Assembly: GCA_963663135.2 (NCBI GenBank)
Contig: CAXXRM010000005.1
Span: 1,736,001 to 1,800,000, forward strand
Reading direction: 5' to 3'
DNA: 64,000 bases
Source of the DNA: Io17-Chloro-G2 sp963663135
GTDB taxonomy: Bacteria; Chloroflexota; Dehalococcoidia; Lucifugimonadales; UBA3495
Under the pieces are notes generated by a model. The model saw only the letters and a program-made list of their open reading frames with translations, made no database searches and was not told where the DNA came from. The position numbers and the translations under genes are program-made. Shown here piece by piece: positions 54,226-62,551 of this stretch (position 1 is its first letter; the number at the start of each line of letters is the position of its first letter).

Positions 54226-54438
54226 TCAGCCCTCCACCTCGCTGCTGTCCTCCAAGGCGGAGTCCTCTTCCGCCTCAGGAACCCCGTCCCCGGCAGTGCG
54301 CTTCGCCAGTATCGTGAAGATTTTGCGCAGCCGTTCCTGGGCGTCGGGGGCTGGGATACAGCGCACCTCCACTACGGTGGGGTCCGGCCCGGAGCGTCCG
54401 GACTTCTTCGGCCTTTCGGAGTCCCTGGTCTTCGCCAT
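54226..54438 (-). CDS. Small conserved accessory protein of the mobile element
   Basis: 70 aa from ATG 54438. Basic N terminus (MAKTRDSERPKKSGRSG), then PTVVEVRCIPAPDAQERLRKIFTILAK and an acidic tail. Short proteins with V-E-V-R-x-x-P-A-P-D-A-x-x-R-L are, as I recall, common beside recombinases of integrative elements. The frame stays open upstream to 54930 but that part has unlikely composition. Ends 280 bp before the replication-relaxation-like gene's start, same strand. Confidence 0.55.
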   Translation of the reverse strand: MAKTRDSERPKKSGRSGPDPTVVEVRCIPAPDAQERLRKIFTILAKRTAGDGVPEAEEDSALEDSSEVEG

Positions 54439-54779
54439 GTCAGCGGTCCAGGGACCCAGGGCTGCCGGGTTCGGAGCCGATGAGTGCCATGACGTCCTGG
54501 GTCCTCTTCCGAGGGTTGCCGGAGGCGGCAGTCCACCGGAAAACCGCAGAGACAAACAGGGCATCGGGCCATGCTCTGCCCGGAAGAGCAGCCACCCTGG
54601 CAATGCTGTTTGTGACCCCGGAAATCGGTCCCATACCTTAAGGTTAGAGGAGAGAGGGCGAACCATGATTCTCGTTTCGAACAATTTTTTGCCTTGGAGC
54701 AGCCCCCAAAGCGTGGATTTACATGGAAACGAGGCTATATCGAGGGCTCTCCGACTGTGTGGGTCGTTGTCTTTCTCAG
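54439..54779. other. Intergenic region between divergent modules
   Basis: No convincing gene; open frames on the minus strand have unlikely composition. The part from about 54740 onward (GGGTCGTTGTCTTTCTCAG) begins to resemble the left cassette head near 7965. Confidence 0.35.
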
Positions 54780-55084
54780 AAAATTGGCAATAAAACTCGT
54801 TTAAATTCATTTCTATGAATGATTCATTACAAATTGCCAAAGCATCTGTTTGTCCACCCCGGGACGGGGCCGGCATGGTTCGCTGGACCACCCTGTCCCA
54901 GGTCATGGGGTGCACCCGGCAAATGGTCATTTCACCGGTGACGCGCCGATATTTCAGGCCTACCTTTGGGTTTGGGAGGTCGGCTCGGAGGTGCGCTCAG
55001 TTGATTTCAGAATCAATGAGGACGTCGGGGAGGGTTGAAGGGCGTGGTCAATGGCGCACCGCAAGAAACCTGCATGCGGGGTAA
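54780..55084 (+). promoter_or_regulatory. Conserved cassette head with TGAAT-ATTCA palindrome (right)
   Basis: It contains GCAATAAAACTCGTTTAAAT, palindrome TGAATGATTCA (54816-54826), and the CAGGTCATGGGGTGCACCCG block that matches the left copy almost base for base. A frame of 89 codons from 54815 covers it, but the left copy is shifted by one base at TCTTTTGTCC, so a protein is doubtful. Confidence 0.45.
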
Positions 55085-55108
55085 ATTGATTGTGAATTGG
55101 TCCAGCGC

Positions 55109-55156
55109 CTCAACCGCGGCGGCGGCTTTCGCTGCGGCTGCCGCCGCCCGGTTGAG
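55109..55156 (+). other. Hairpin at the head of the right cassette
   Basis: CTCAACCG-(C)-GGCGGCGGC pairs with GCCGCCGCC-CGGTTGAG: 17 bp with one bulged C and a 13-nt loop. Counterpart of 7569-7621; a base pair in the lower stem is changed on both sides relative to the left copy. Confidence 0.65.
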
Positions 55157-55896
55157 ACCGACAAAGTCAGCATTCCGTGTAGCCCGACACTCAGACCATG
55201 TCCGCTCCCAAGAGGGAAAGTACGAACCACTTGTATCTCTTGCCCACCCCCTGAGTTGGGACACCGGCATGGGGATTATGGAAATCCCTCTTCCTGGGGA
55301 AAACGGCCGGGGTGAGGGACCTCTTTCTGTGGGCTGCTAAGAGTTTCAAGGAGATTCCTCGTCACCCCAACCCTCTCATCCATAGAGGTAATGGGCTTAT
55401 TGGAGCATTCCGAGGGAGTAGCCGGGACCTGGGCCGGTTTGGGGCCTATCAAGACCTTCGGTCAGGCGGCAGAGTCCATCACCTGGACTACCCTGGAATC
55501 CACGTCCGCTTCGGCGGTCAGTCGGTTGGGCGCAAAGCCACGGAGACTCTCATATTTCCACCATTGGCCGGGGAATTACCGACTATGAACGCCGGCCATT
55601 CCCGGTCGGAGTATTTCGGGCTCACAGGCGTAAAAAAACACCGGCAGGTCGGCGGTCCCCGAATCCACGCTGGGGAAAACTTCACCACAGCCGGCAACGG
55701 CGGTCACACACATTTACCGCCAGCCAACCCACCCTAGCGGTGGACCCGGCCAGCGGACAGAGAGGGACGACGGCTCATCACTGCCAGGACCCGCACTCGT
55801 TCGAGGTTGGCTACCAAGACCCGAACACCGGGTCCCGGAGATTGTCTTCACGAATTCCAAGGCCGCCGGTGGCGCCGGAATCCTCGGCGAATAGTT
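55157..55896. other. Non-coding leader region of the right cassette
   Basis: No convincing gene. Parts align by eye with 6816-7450 of the left cassette. Two related stretches occur within the right leader (about 55835-55865 and 56070-56105, sharing CCCGG-GAT-TCTTCA-G-TCCAGGCC-type wording), suggesting repeated units of roughly 240 nt. Confidence 0.35.
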
Positions 55897-55944
55897 CGCC
55901 GTGGGGGGCGCTCCCGTTGGGAGCGCTGAGCGCCCCCCACGGCG
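55897..55944 (+). other. GC-rich stem-loop of the right cassette
   Basis: A perfect 16-bp stem (CGCCGTGGGGGGCGCT and complement) around a 16-nt loop with an inner CCC-GTT-GGG. Same design as 5943-5978 and 6778-6815 with a different arm sequence. Confidence 0.65.
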
Positions 55945-56170
55945 CGTCGAGTTGGGGAAATTCCCCACGATGGAAACCCAATGTCACCCGCCGCCGGACA
56001 TCCGGCCACAGGACGATCATCGGTCGCACCCGTTGGTGATACCTGCCGTCTCGTGAAGCTCAGGTTCCGGTTCCCGGGGATGATCTTCATGGATGTCCAG
56101 GCCCCGGTGGCAACAGAACTACCTGTTAAGAGTTCACCGCGGGCGTTCCCTGTCGCTCCCCTCGGTTCTT

Positions 56171-56193
56171 GGTGTTGGGAAGCTTCCAACACC
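56171..56193 (+). other. Short hairpin in the right leader
   Basis: GGTGTTGG / CCAACACC with a 7-nt loop (GAAGCTT), about 130 nt before the first leader ORF. Confidence 0.5.
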
Positions 56194-56321
56194 GACGACA
56201 CCATCCATTCCAACAGACCGGGGCAGCCGCCACGGAGCCGGGTATCCGGACCGAAGGGACGCCACCTCGAGGTCTGTCTCGATACGCGCCTCATATTCAC
56301 GTCCCCCAAGGAGTATTGCCA

Positions 56322-56390
56322 ATGAACCGTGACCATTTTCACCCAAGTCCACGCGCTGACCCCGTTCTCCGGATAAGCGACCTGAGGTGA
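56322..56390 (+). CDS. 22-aa leader micro-ORF, right cassette (HPYPRA family)
   Basis: ATG 56322 follows AAGGAG at 8 nt, an excellent site. The product begins MNRDHFHPSPRADPV, matching MEPDRVHPYPRAPDPV of the left locus at H-P-x-P-R-A and D-P-V. It ends 48 nt before the second leader ORF. See 5742-5798 for interpretation. Confidence 0.5.
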   Translation: MNRDHFHPSPRADPVLRISDLR

Positions 56391-56437
56391 GCCCAGCATA
56401 TGAGCCTGGTACCAACATCTCAGAAGGAGTTTCTGAA

Positions 56438-56581
56438 ATGGGACCAGACCAGTTTCATCAATATCCATGCGCCGATACCGCTCATAGGATGAGTCCCCCA
56501 CCGCCGGCGCATCCAGAGACCCAACCCAACCTATCCAAGTTGATCTTCAAAAGGACAAGACATCATGCAAACGTATCCTGA
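56438..56581 (+). CDS. 47-aa leader ORF overlapping the right nuclease start
   Basis: ATG 56438 follows AAGGAG at 8 nt. It begins MGPDQFHQYPCADTAHR (compare DHFHPSPRAD) and continues Pro-rich to TGA 56579-56581, 17 nt inside the nuclease gene in another frame. Termination next to the nuclease start would couple translation of the two. Confidence 0.5.
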   Translation: MGPDQFHQYPCADTAHRMSPPPPAHPETQPNLSKLIFKRTRHHANVS

Positions 56582-57311
56582 GCAGTTCCCAGTGAACCAC
56601 CGCACCGATCCCAAGCGTCAGGCGGAAGCCCGCGTCTTTGACGCAATCCAAGCCAGCTGCCAGCCCGGTTTCGCCTACTACGAGTGGAAGCGGGACCACC
56701 ATTCCCCGGAAGTGGACTTCGCCCTCTGGTTGCTGGGCGTGGGCCGCTTTAGCATCCAGGTCAAGGGAGGTCAGCTCTCGCTGAGAAATGGCAAATGGTA
56801 TCTGGCAACCCAGAATGGCCTTGAGGAGACGGGGTCCCCATCGCGCAAGGCCTGGCGCGCAGCCATGTCCTTCCGCGAGGAGATCGTCGAGATCCTGATG
56901 GACGACAACGCGTTCATCATCAACATCTTGTACTTTCCCGATATGGAGCCGGACCCGGCTATCGCCGCCATGGCTGAACGTGAGCACACCCACGTCATCT
57001 GGGGCACGCACAACCCATTTCAACGACTCGAGGAAATCGCCGCCGCAACGCCTGTTTATTATCCGCCCAACGCCGAGGATATCAGGCGAGAGGTGGCTGC
57101 GGTCACCGGCAATCAGATTCTGTACCGTGGTCAAGACCCGGACCAGGACCATCGGGGAGAGCAGCTGCCCCCTCCGGCACAGCCGGAAATCCCGGTGGTT
57201 CCCCAGTTGGGAATCGCGACGGGCAGCGTGACCATCCAACACGTTGATACAGTCATCATTCAACCGGCGCCCGGCCCCGTTCCGGCCAACGGGAGGGTAC
57301 TGCTCCCATAA
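56565..57311 (+). CDS. Cassette gene 1, right copy: PD-(D/E)xK-like nuclease-domain protein
   Basis: 248 aa; ATG 56565 follows AAAAGGAC. It aligns from end to end with 4921-5670, with identical positions of Glu40 (YEW), Asp51 (VDFALW) and Gln65-Val-Lys67-Gly-Gly, and with conserved WRAAMS/FPDMEPD/PPNAEDIRREVAAVT blocks. The two proteins have diverged at many positions but keep the putative catalytic core and the C-terminal domain, which suggests purifying selection on both. Hypothesised nuclease; not one of the named families I can assign. Confidence 0.65.
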   Translation: MQTYPEQFPVNHRTDPKRQAEARVFDAIQASCQPGFAYYEWKRDHHSPEVDFALWLLGVGRFSIQVKGGQLSLRNGKWYLATQNGLEETGSPSRKAWRAAMSFREEIVEILMDDNAFIINILYFPDMEPDPAIAAMAEREHTHVIWGTHNPFQRLEEIAAATPVYYPPNAEDIRREVAAVTGNQILYRGQDPDQDHRGEQLPPPAQPEIPVVPQLGIATGSVTIQHVDTVIIQPAPGPVPANGRVLLP

Positions 57312-57345
57312 ACTAGCAGGGACAATTCCTGCACCGCACCACGAC

Positions 57346-57388
57346 ACGGGCGTTTCCCCTCGAGAGAGCCTCAAGGGGAAACGCCCGT
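57346..57388 (+). other. Stem-loop between cassette genes 1 and 2 (right)
   Basis: Perfect 15-bp stem (ACGGGCGTTTCCCCT and complement) with a 13-nt loop, 35 nt after the nuclease stop. Same place and shape as 4856-4900. About 100 nt of the following intergenic DNA (around CGCCGTTTCAAGGACGG) is also shared with the left copy. Confidence 0.6.
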
Positions 57389-57579
57389 CTTCATGTCAAC
57401 AGGGGAGAGCAGCCCAACGCCGTTTCAAGGACGGCGCTTCCTGCTCCTCGGAGCCTAACCGAACGGGGCCACGGACGAACCCTTTAACTCGTTGATCCCA
57501 AACACCCGCGTGCCACTGGTCGTTTACCGGCCACCGCCGTGGGGACGACTGTCACCCGGTCCGGAGAGGAGAAATACAC

Positions 57580-58024
57580 GTGAGACACGAGAAGCACGAA
57601 CCCGACGTGGAGCCCATCATCAGCGCCGCCGCGGCCCGGTTCACCGCGGTCCTGTTCCTGGCATTATTCACCATTGGCGCGGCGCTGTTCATCTGGAGAG
57701 GGCTCAGCCCCATTCCGGAGGGAGACCACTGGATTGACCAAGTTATGGGGCAATAAGTGCATTTTCAACCTTCGCCGCCATCGCGCTCATCCTGTACCTG
57801 GTCTTCGCCGCAAAGGTATTCAGCGAGCGGCAAGTGGAGCAATTGAGACTTCGCTCTCGACATGGGTTGGCGGAGGACTGGAAACAAGCTGCTCAACGAT
57901 TTGGGCGGGGATCCACCGACGTGTGGAAAGTCTGGACCGAGTGGACCGAGTTGGCTGAAGCCGCCCGCATGGAGGGCCGGCCAGAGCCAGAGCCTCCGGC
58001 CAGGCCCGGAAGCCCCGGGAGTTG
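57580..58024 (+). pseudogene. Cassette gene 2, right copy: two-helix membrane protein with frameshift
   Basis: GTG 57580 follows GAGGAGA, as in the left copy. The product matches 4239-4664 (EPIISAAAARFTAVLFLALFTIG ... GDHWIDQVMG) until one G is missing in ATGGGG-CAATAA, giving TAA at 57754-57756. The rest (AISAFSTFAAIALILYLVFAAKV ... WKVWTEWTELAEAAR) continues in another frame to 58024. One base in a homopolymer separates it from an intact gene, so a read error is possible. Confidence 0.65.
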
Positions 58025-58085
58025 ACGCCGCCTCCTCACTCCGGAATCTCAATTCCATGACAGACCAGGACGACTTGCCGGGAAG

Positions 58086-58129
58086 GGGCCGGTCGGGAGT
58101 CCCGCATGAGGGAGACTCCCGACCGGCCC
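58086..58129 (+). other. Stem-loop between cassette genes 2 and 3 (right)
   Basis: Perfect 16-bp stem (GGGCCGGTCGGGAGTC and complement) with a 12-nt loop. It has no obvious left counterpart. Confidence 0.55.
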
Positions 58130-58244
58130 TCTCATTTGGTGGGGAAGTCTGAACATCCCTCACTCCGGCCACCCGATCGGCACACGCGGGGCCGGATGGA
58201 ACAGATCAACGACCCAGCAAAACCGAAGCTTTCAGGAGGAAGAC

Positions 58245-58949
58245 ATGACCCAACAGGATAATTGGCAGCAGGATATGGTCCGCTTGGCCCAGCGTCAGGA
58301 CCAACTGGAGCGGCAACACCGGGAGACTACCACGAGAGTCGATACCTTGAAGAGGGATGCAGATGCCTCGACGATGGCTGTGGACAGCCGCATAGATTCC
58401 CTGCGAAGAGAAATGGACTGGCAGTTCAGGAGCAGGGAATGGAGGGTGAAGAGCCTGGAACGATTTCGGGATTTCATTGAATCCCTGATCATGTACGTAA
58501 TCTTGATCTGGTGCGCCGTGGCCCTCGTTGTCTCTATGGTCATCATTATCGTCGAAGCCAGAGAGGCTCGCCAGGAGAGCGGACAGACCGAGGAGCGTTC
58601 ACCCTCTTCAATGAAGGCTCCGTGCGCTGCTACCGGGGAGCAGGTCCAACCCGGTCTTCCCCCGATGGGACACATTTCTACGGCCCCAGTGGCCCAAATC
58701 GCCTCCGCCCTTGACTCAAGCACCGGTTGGATGGTCCCGGGTCCCGGGCAGATGGACAGCATCCGCTACGGGCCTTCCTCTGGGCCAAAAACGTCGCCGG
58801 TTGCAACCCAGCCCCAAAGCTTGAGAACCAATACCATGGGAAGGTTGAATAACTCATGGTGCGTCGTCTGGGTTGGATCAACTGTTGACTGGCAGTTGAG
58901 GGCCCAGGAAGTCTGGAAGAGTCCCTTTCAACCAGGATGGCAGGGTTGA
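58245..58949 (+). CDS. Cassette gene 3, right copy: coiled-coil single-pass membrane protein
   Basis: 234 aa; ATG 58245 follows AGGAGG. MTQQDNWQQDMVRLAQRQDQLERQHR and the heptad-rich region to about residue 75 match 3492-4022; a short insertion (ADASTMAV) extends the coil. One hydrophobic helix (about 84-106) follows. The tail is longer than in the left copy and Ser/Pro/Gly-rich. Likely membrane-tethered with the coil in the cytoplasm. Partner of the nuclease-like protein by conserved order; no known family. Confidence 0.6.
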   Translation: MTQQDNWQQDMVRLAQRQDQLERQHRETTTRVDTLKRDADASTMAVDSRIDSLRREMDWQFRSREWRVKSLERFRDFIESLIMYVILIWCAVALVVSMVIIIVEAREARQESGQTEERSPSSMKAPCAATGEQVQPGLPPMGHISTAPVAQIASALDSSTGWMVPGPGQMDSIRYGPSSGPKTSPVATQPQSLRTNTMGRLNNSWCVVWVGSTVDWQLRAQEVWKSPFQPGWQG

Positions 58950-58979
58950 ATGAAAACGCGTTTTGGGACCAGCCTATCC

Positions 58980-59007
58980 ACTGGTTCGAGTCCAGTTAGG
59001 TGGACCA
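58980..59007 (+). other. tRNA-3'-end-like fragment
   Basis: ACTGG-TTCGAGT-CCAGT folds as a perfect T-arm and is followed by 7 nt, A, then CCA, as in a tRNA 3' end, but no D-arm or anticodon arm precedes it. It sits at the junction between the cassette and the BREX-like operon and could be an old attachment-site remnant, or chance. Confidence 0.3.
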
Positions 59008-59010
59008 GTT

Positions 59011-59046
59011 TTCGCGGTGCAGACCATTGTTCGCGGTGCAGACCAT
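59011..59046. repeat. Two direct repeats of 17 nt
   Basis: TTCGCGGTGCAGACCAT occurs at 59011-59027 and 59030-59046, next to the tRNA-like fragment and just before the helicase stop codon. Confidence 0.85.
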
Positions 59047-59053
59047 ATTGATT

Positions 59054-61276
59054 TCAGGAGTTGCAATTGGCCCCAATTATGCTTTCGGCCAACTGAGGCA
59101 TTGCTGCCAAGTCGACGACACTTGTGACCGCGTCTTCATAAAGTAGATCGGAGCTGAGGTAGCGGTGAAATTTTTCCGACATGCATTGCTCGAGCCCCGA
59201 CCGCGAGACGCGGCTCAAGTCCGGAGTAGTTTCTGCAATATCCCGCAGTGCTGACTCAACTGACAGATCAGTTGATTTCCTTTCTACTTCCAAGAATCCG
59301 TGGTGAACTACCGCCGTGTAACCCGCATTACTGAGCCACAGCGCCAGCGTGGTAGTCTTGACGGTCCCTGCCCAAGTGGCTACCAATGCACTCTTATCCC
59401 CGACGCTACAAATTGAATGGCTGTCAAGGTTCAGGCGCCAGAATTCGGACCTCGCACCTTCCAGCAGGCGCGCGGCGATGGTATCGAGATATGTGGGGAT
59501 CTGCTTTTCGTAAAGCACCTCCCTCATCTTTTCGACGATGCGGTCATGTACCTGTCCGGTGGTCCCTCCGAATGGGGGAGGACGGCCCGTCCTGTCCTCG
59601 GAAACCTCGATCACCCGGTCCTCGTTATGTACCTGGGTGATGCGCCACCGCCTGCCGGAAAAAATTATCGTCATGTCAGGAACGAACACATTCGTGGCGG
59701 GCAGGGATCCAATCTGCTTGCCCCTTGCAACAACCCTGAATTCCTCAGCGCTTTCAAATACGGCGTAGAAACTGTAGTGCTCCACCAGCTTCTCTCCTCG
59801 TGGTCCCAACAGGAGAGTTCCATCTGGTGCCTGTTCAATCAACGCCGTTTCTGCAGAACCGAGGTCGCGCAGAATGCGTGCGAACATTGCTGGATTTACC
59901 TTTTTGAAAGGTCCGGTCCTGCAAAGCACATCGTACAGCGGTCCGGCATTCACCCCTCCACGTTCCGCGATGACCGAGAGCACCTGATGGCAGAGGGTCG
60001 ATAGATGCAGCGCCTGGGGAGCGGGGGGTTCACACCACTTCTCTCTTAACAACTCCACCATGGCGATGGAGCGGACCAGATCCAGGTGAAGACGGTCCAA
60101 CGGGTGGGAATCCGCTTGGGTTTCTCGTTCGATCGCATAGATTCGCAGCACCGCTGGCTGCCCAGGCCTTCTGCCGGAACGTCCCAGCCGCTGCCTCAGG
60201 GATGCCACCGAGAAAGGAGGTCCAATCTGCGCGACACACTCGATATCGCCTATATCGATTCCAAGTTCCAGGGTGGACGTGCATATGGCGGTGGTTGTGC
60301 GCCGGGTCTTGAGGCTCCTCTCCAGCTCGGTTCGGTGCTCACGGGAGAGGTTCGCGTGATGGGGCAGAAAATCCACCGGCACCTTGGCTTTCTCAGACAT
60401 TTCTCTAAGGGCGTCGGCGTACCATTCCACGTTCTGGCGTGATCCGGCAAAGACGAGGTTAGGCTTGCCCCTCAGGCGAGAGAACAGATGCTTTGTAACT
60501 TCCCGCTTGGCTGAGTCGTCCTCCGATTCCGTGTCATCTCCGTCGGTATAGCTACGAATCTGAACTCTGAGCTCGACTCCAGTTGCACCGCTTTCAAGAA
60601 TATCCACTGCCTCGGGATTTCCCGGGCGCAGATATTCCCTAACCGCTTCCATGTCGCTCAATGTGGCAGACAGGCCCACTCGCCTGATCTGTCGGCCGAC
60701 AGCGTGCTCCAAGCGGCTGAGGAGGGACCGTAGGTGTACGCCCCTTTCGTTGTCCAGCAGCGCATGGAGTTCATCTATGATGATGGCCCGGGTGCCCATG
60801 AACAGGGAGGGAATCTGAAGGCCCCTGAGGACGAACAGGGCCTCCAAGGATTCCGGGGTGATCAGCAGGACCCCTTTCGGGTTGGCCCGGGCGCGGGACT
60901 TCACGCCCTGCGAAATATCCCCGTGCCAAGGGTAGACTGGAAGGTCCGTTTGCTTGCAGAGATCTTCCATCCGTCCCAACTGGTCGTTTATGAGCGCCTT
61001 GAGAGGGGCCACGTAGACCAGATCGAATCCACCCTCTCCTGGTGCAGCCAGCACGGAGGATATAAGCGGAAGAAATGCCGCCTCGGTCTTACCACCTGCC
61101 GTGGGAGCTGCGATGATCAAGTCACTTTCCCCGTCCAGAAGGGTGAATATCGCGCGCTCCTGAATGTCGTGCAACTCTCCCCAACCCTTGTCCCAGATCC
61201 AGCGTCGAACGGGCTCGGCGAGCCTGTCAAATGCGGCGGATGGGGATGTGCTAGAGCTTGAAGGATGCGAGTTCAT
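59054..61276 (-). CDS. DEAD/DEAH helicase, Lhr-like (BrxHI-type)
   Basis: 740 aa. Superfamily 2 motifs: APTAGGKTEA (Walker A, 57-66), PLKAL, TPESLEAL, IIIDELH (168-171), GLSATL, then in the second RecA domain CTSTLELGIDIGD and QRLGRSGRR. The C-terminal 330 residues resemble the winged-helix/Lhr-type extension. It overlaps the ATPase gene by 26 bp. In type 2 BREX-like loci a helicase of this kind (BrxHI) is encoded with the DUF2791 ATPase BrxD, as here. The name is by analogy; core pgl/brx genes are not in the window. Confidence 0.8.
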   Translation of the reverse strand: MNSHPSSSSTSPSAAFDRLAEPVRRWIWDKGWGELHDIQERAIFTLLDGESDLIIAAPTAGGKTEAAFLPLISSVLAAPGEGGFDLVYVAPLKALINDQLGRMEDLCKQTDLPVYPWHGDISQGVKSRARANPKGVLLITPESLEALFVLRGLQIPSLFMGTRAIIIDELHALLDNERGVHLRSLLSRLEHAVGRQIRRVGLSATLSDMEAVREYLRPGNPEAVDILESGATGVELRVQIRSYTDGDDTESEDDSAKREVTKHLFSRLRGKPNLVFAGSRQNVEWYADALREMSEKAKVPVDFLPHHANLSREHRTELERSLKTRRTTTAICTSTLELGIDIGDIECVAQIGPPFSVASLRQRLGRSGRRPGQPAVLRIYAIERETQADSHPLDRLHLDLVRSIAMVELLREKWCEPPAPQALHLSTLCHQVLSVIAERGGVNAGPLYDVLCRTGPFKKVNPAMFARILRDLGSAETALIEQAPDGTLLLGPRGEKLVEHYSFYAVFESAEEFRVVARGKQIGSLPATNVFVPDMTIIFSGRRWRITQVHNEDRVIEVSEDRTGRPPPFGGTTGQVHDRIVEKMREVLYEKQIPTYLDTIAARLLEGARSEFWRLNLDSHSICSVGDKSALVATWAGTVKTTTLALWLSNAGYTAVVHHGFLEVERKSTDLSVESALRDIAETTPDLSRVSRSGLEQCMSEKFHRYLSSDLLYEDAVTSVVDLAAMPQLAESIIGANCNS

Positions 61277-62546
61277 CGTCCTCGTCCATTTCGACCATAT
61301 CGGAGTCCAGATCCCCGTCGTCTTCGGGCTTCACAGACCCCACCAGATCGTGCCAGTCGGCGCCCGGATTCTGCTCCAGCACAGAGAGCATGTTCACGAA
61401 TTCCTTGACGGTGTTCCTGGGGGTCCTGAAGTACGCGTCTCCAATCCTTGTGGAACAGTGGATCATGAATGCGGTGAGCGCTTCATCCGGCACCTGGTGG
61501 TCTTCATCCTGCATCACCTGGCGGATATTCCTAAGCAGGACAAACATGTCCTCAGGTGTGAGATTGGCAAGCCGTATGACCGGGCCTGACAGGTCAATCA
61601 TGCCGTCCCGTGCGAAAGTGTTTTCTGACAGCCGGGACTGAAGTGCTGCGTAGCTGTACAGACCTCGTCGGGTATCCATCAGAAATTCGGGAGTCCCTCC
61701 CATCAGAAACCCGATATGCTGTGCGGTGCCCTGGAGCACGTCGTTCAGGATGCGGAGAATCTGCTCGTAGTTGGACTGCCGCGCTTGGGACGAGACAAGT
61801 TTGTACAGGTTGACCATCTCGTCGAGAGAAACCACGACTCCCTGATAGCCCGCCTCCCTGGCAAAACCGGCCATCAGTTTTAGTTGGTCGTATAGGTTGG
61901 CGTCATCGACGATGGTGCGTACACCGAGGTCTCTGCGGGCCTCGGTCCTAGTGGAGTACTCCCCCCGAAGCCACCTCAGCGCCGCTGATTTGAGATCCTC
62001 ATTGTCGGCGTCATACCCTTCCCAATACCGCGAAATTACGGTGGCGAAATCATACCCTCCGACCATTTCCTGGAGGTGCGCCAGCTTCTCACGGATAACG
62101 CTGTTGGCATCCCGTCCCGTTTTCTCGGCCGTGCTCACGGCTTCAGTGACAAACCGCTCCACCACCAATGGCATTGCCCCTCCGTCCTGCCTGCTAAGAG
62201 TGGACGTATTCCGGGCCATCTCGGCATAGAGAGAACGAGCCTGCCCGCCTGTTGCGTGGAGACGGCGGTCCGGGGAAATGTCCGCCGACAGCACGACCAT
62301 CCTCTTTTCCATGGCTATCTGTCTGACCAAATTCAGAAAGAAAGTCTTCCCGGATCCGTACTCTCCAATTATGAACCTGATGGTGGAGCCGCCTTCAGCC
62401 ATACGGTCAATGTCCTTTATCAGTTCCTCGATTTCCCGGCTGCGGCCGACCTGGATGTGCTGCAGTCCTATTCTCGGAACAACACCGGCGCTGAGAGCGC
62501 GGACGATGGCATCCCGTTCGCGGGTTCTCATCTTTGGTCTCTCCAC
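61251..62546 (-). CDS. DUF2791 P-loop ATPase (BrxD-like)
   Basis: 431 aa from GTG 62546; ATG 62531 with GGAGAG 7 nt upstream is an equally good start. Walker A is GEYGSGKT (61-68) and Walker B-like VVVSLDEMVNL follows at about 240. The order IGLQHIQVGRSREIEELIKDIDRM - Walker A - FLNLVRQIA is that of DUF2791 proteins, the BrxD ATPases of BREX-like systems. Acidic C terminus. It lies 5 bp after the TerB gene and overlaps the helicase. Confidence 0.78.
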   Translation of the reverse strand: MERPKMRTRERDAIVRALSAGVVPRIGLQHIQVGRSREIEELIKDIDRMAEGGSTIRFIIGEYGSGKTFFLNLVRQIAMEKRMVVLSADISPDRRLHATGGQARSLYAEMARNTSTLSRQDGGAMPLVVERFVTEAVSTAEKTGRDANSVIREKLAHLQEMVGGYDFATVISRYWEGYDADNEDLKSAALRWLRGEYSTRTEARRDLGVRTIVDDANLYDQLKLMAGFAREAGYQGVVVSLDEMVNLYKLVSSQARQSNYEQILRILNDVLQGTAQHIGFLMGGTPEFLMDTRRGLYSYAALQSRLSENTFARDGMIDLSGPVIRLANLTPEDMFVLLRNIRQVMQDEDHQVPDEALTAFMIHCSTRIGDAYFRTPRNTVKEFVNMLSVLEQNPGADWHDLVGSVKPEDDGDLDSDMVEMDEDDELASFKL

Positions 62547-62551
62547 TGTAC

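Noticed and set aside
54226..54930. 234-codon version of the small accessory gene
   Set aside because: Only the last 70 codons look like protein; the upstream part overlaps the conserved head of the right cassette and has unlikely composition.
55848..56501. 217-codon minus-strand frame in the right leader
   Set aside because: Arg/Pro/Gly-rich, spans hairpins and runs opposite the leader ORFs; no homologous frame in the left cassette.
57492..57737. 81-codon plus-strand frame over the right two-helix gene
   Set aside because: It resembles a left-cassette frame (4507-4863), but both are +1 shadows of the membrane protein gene, so the similarity follows from the conserved gene.
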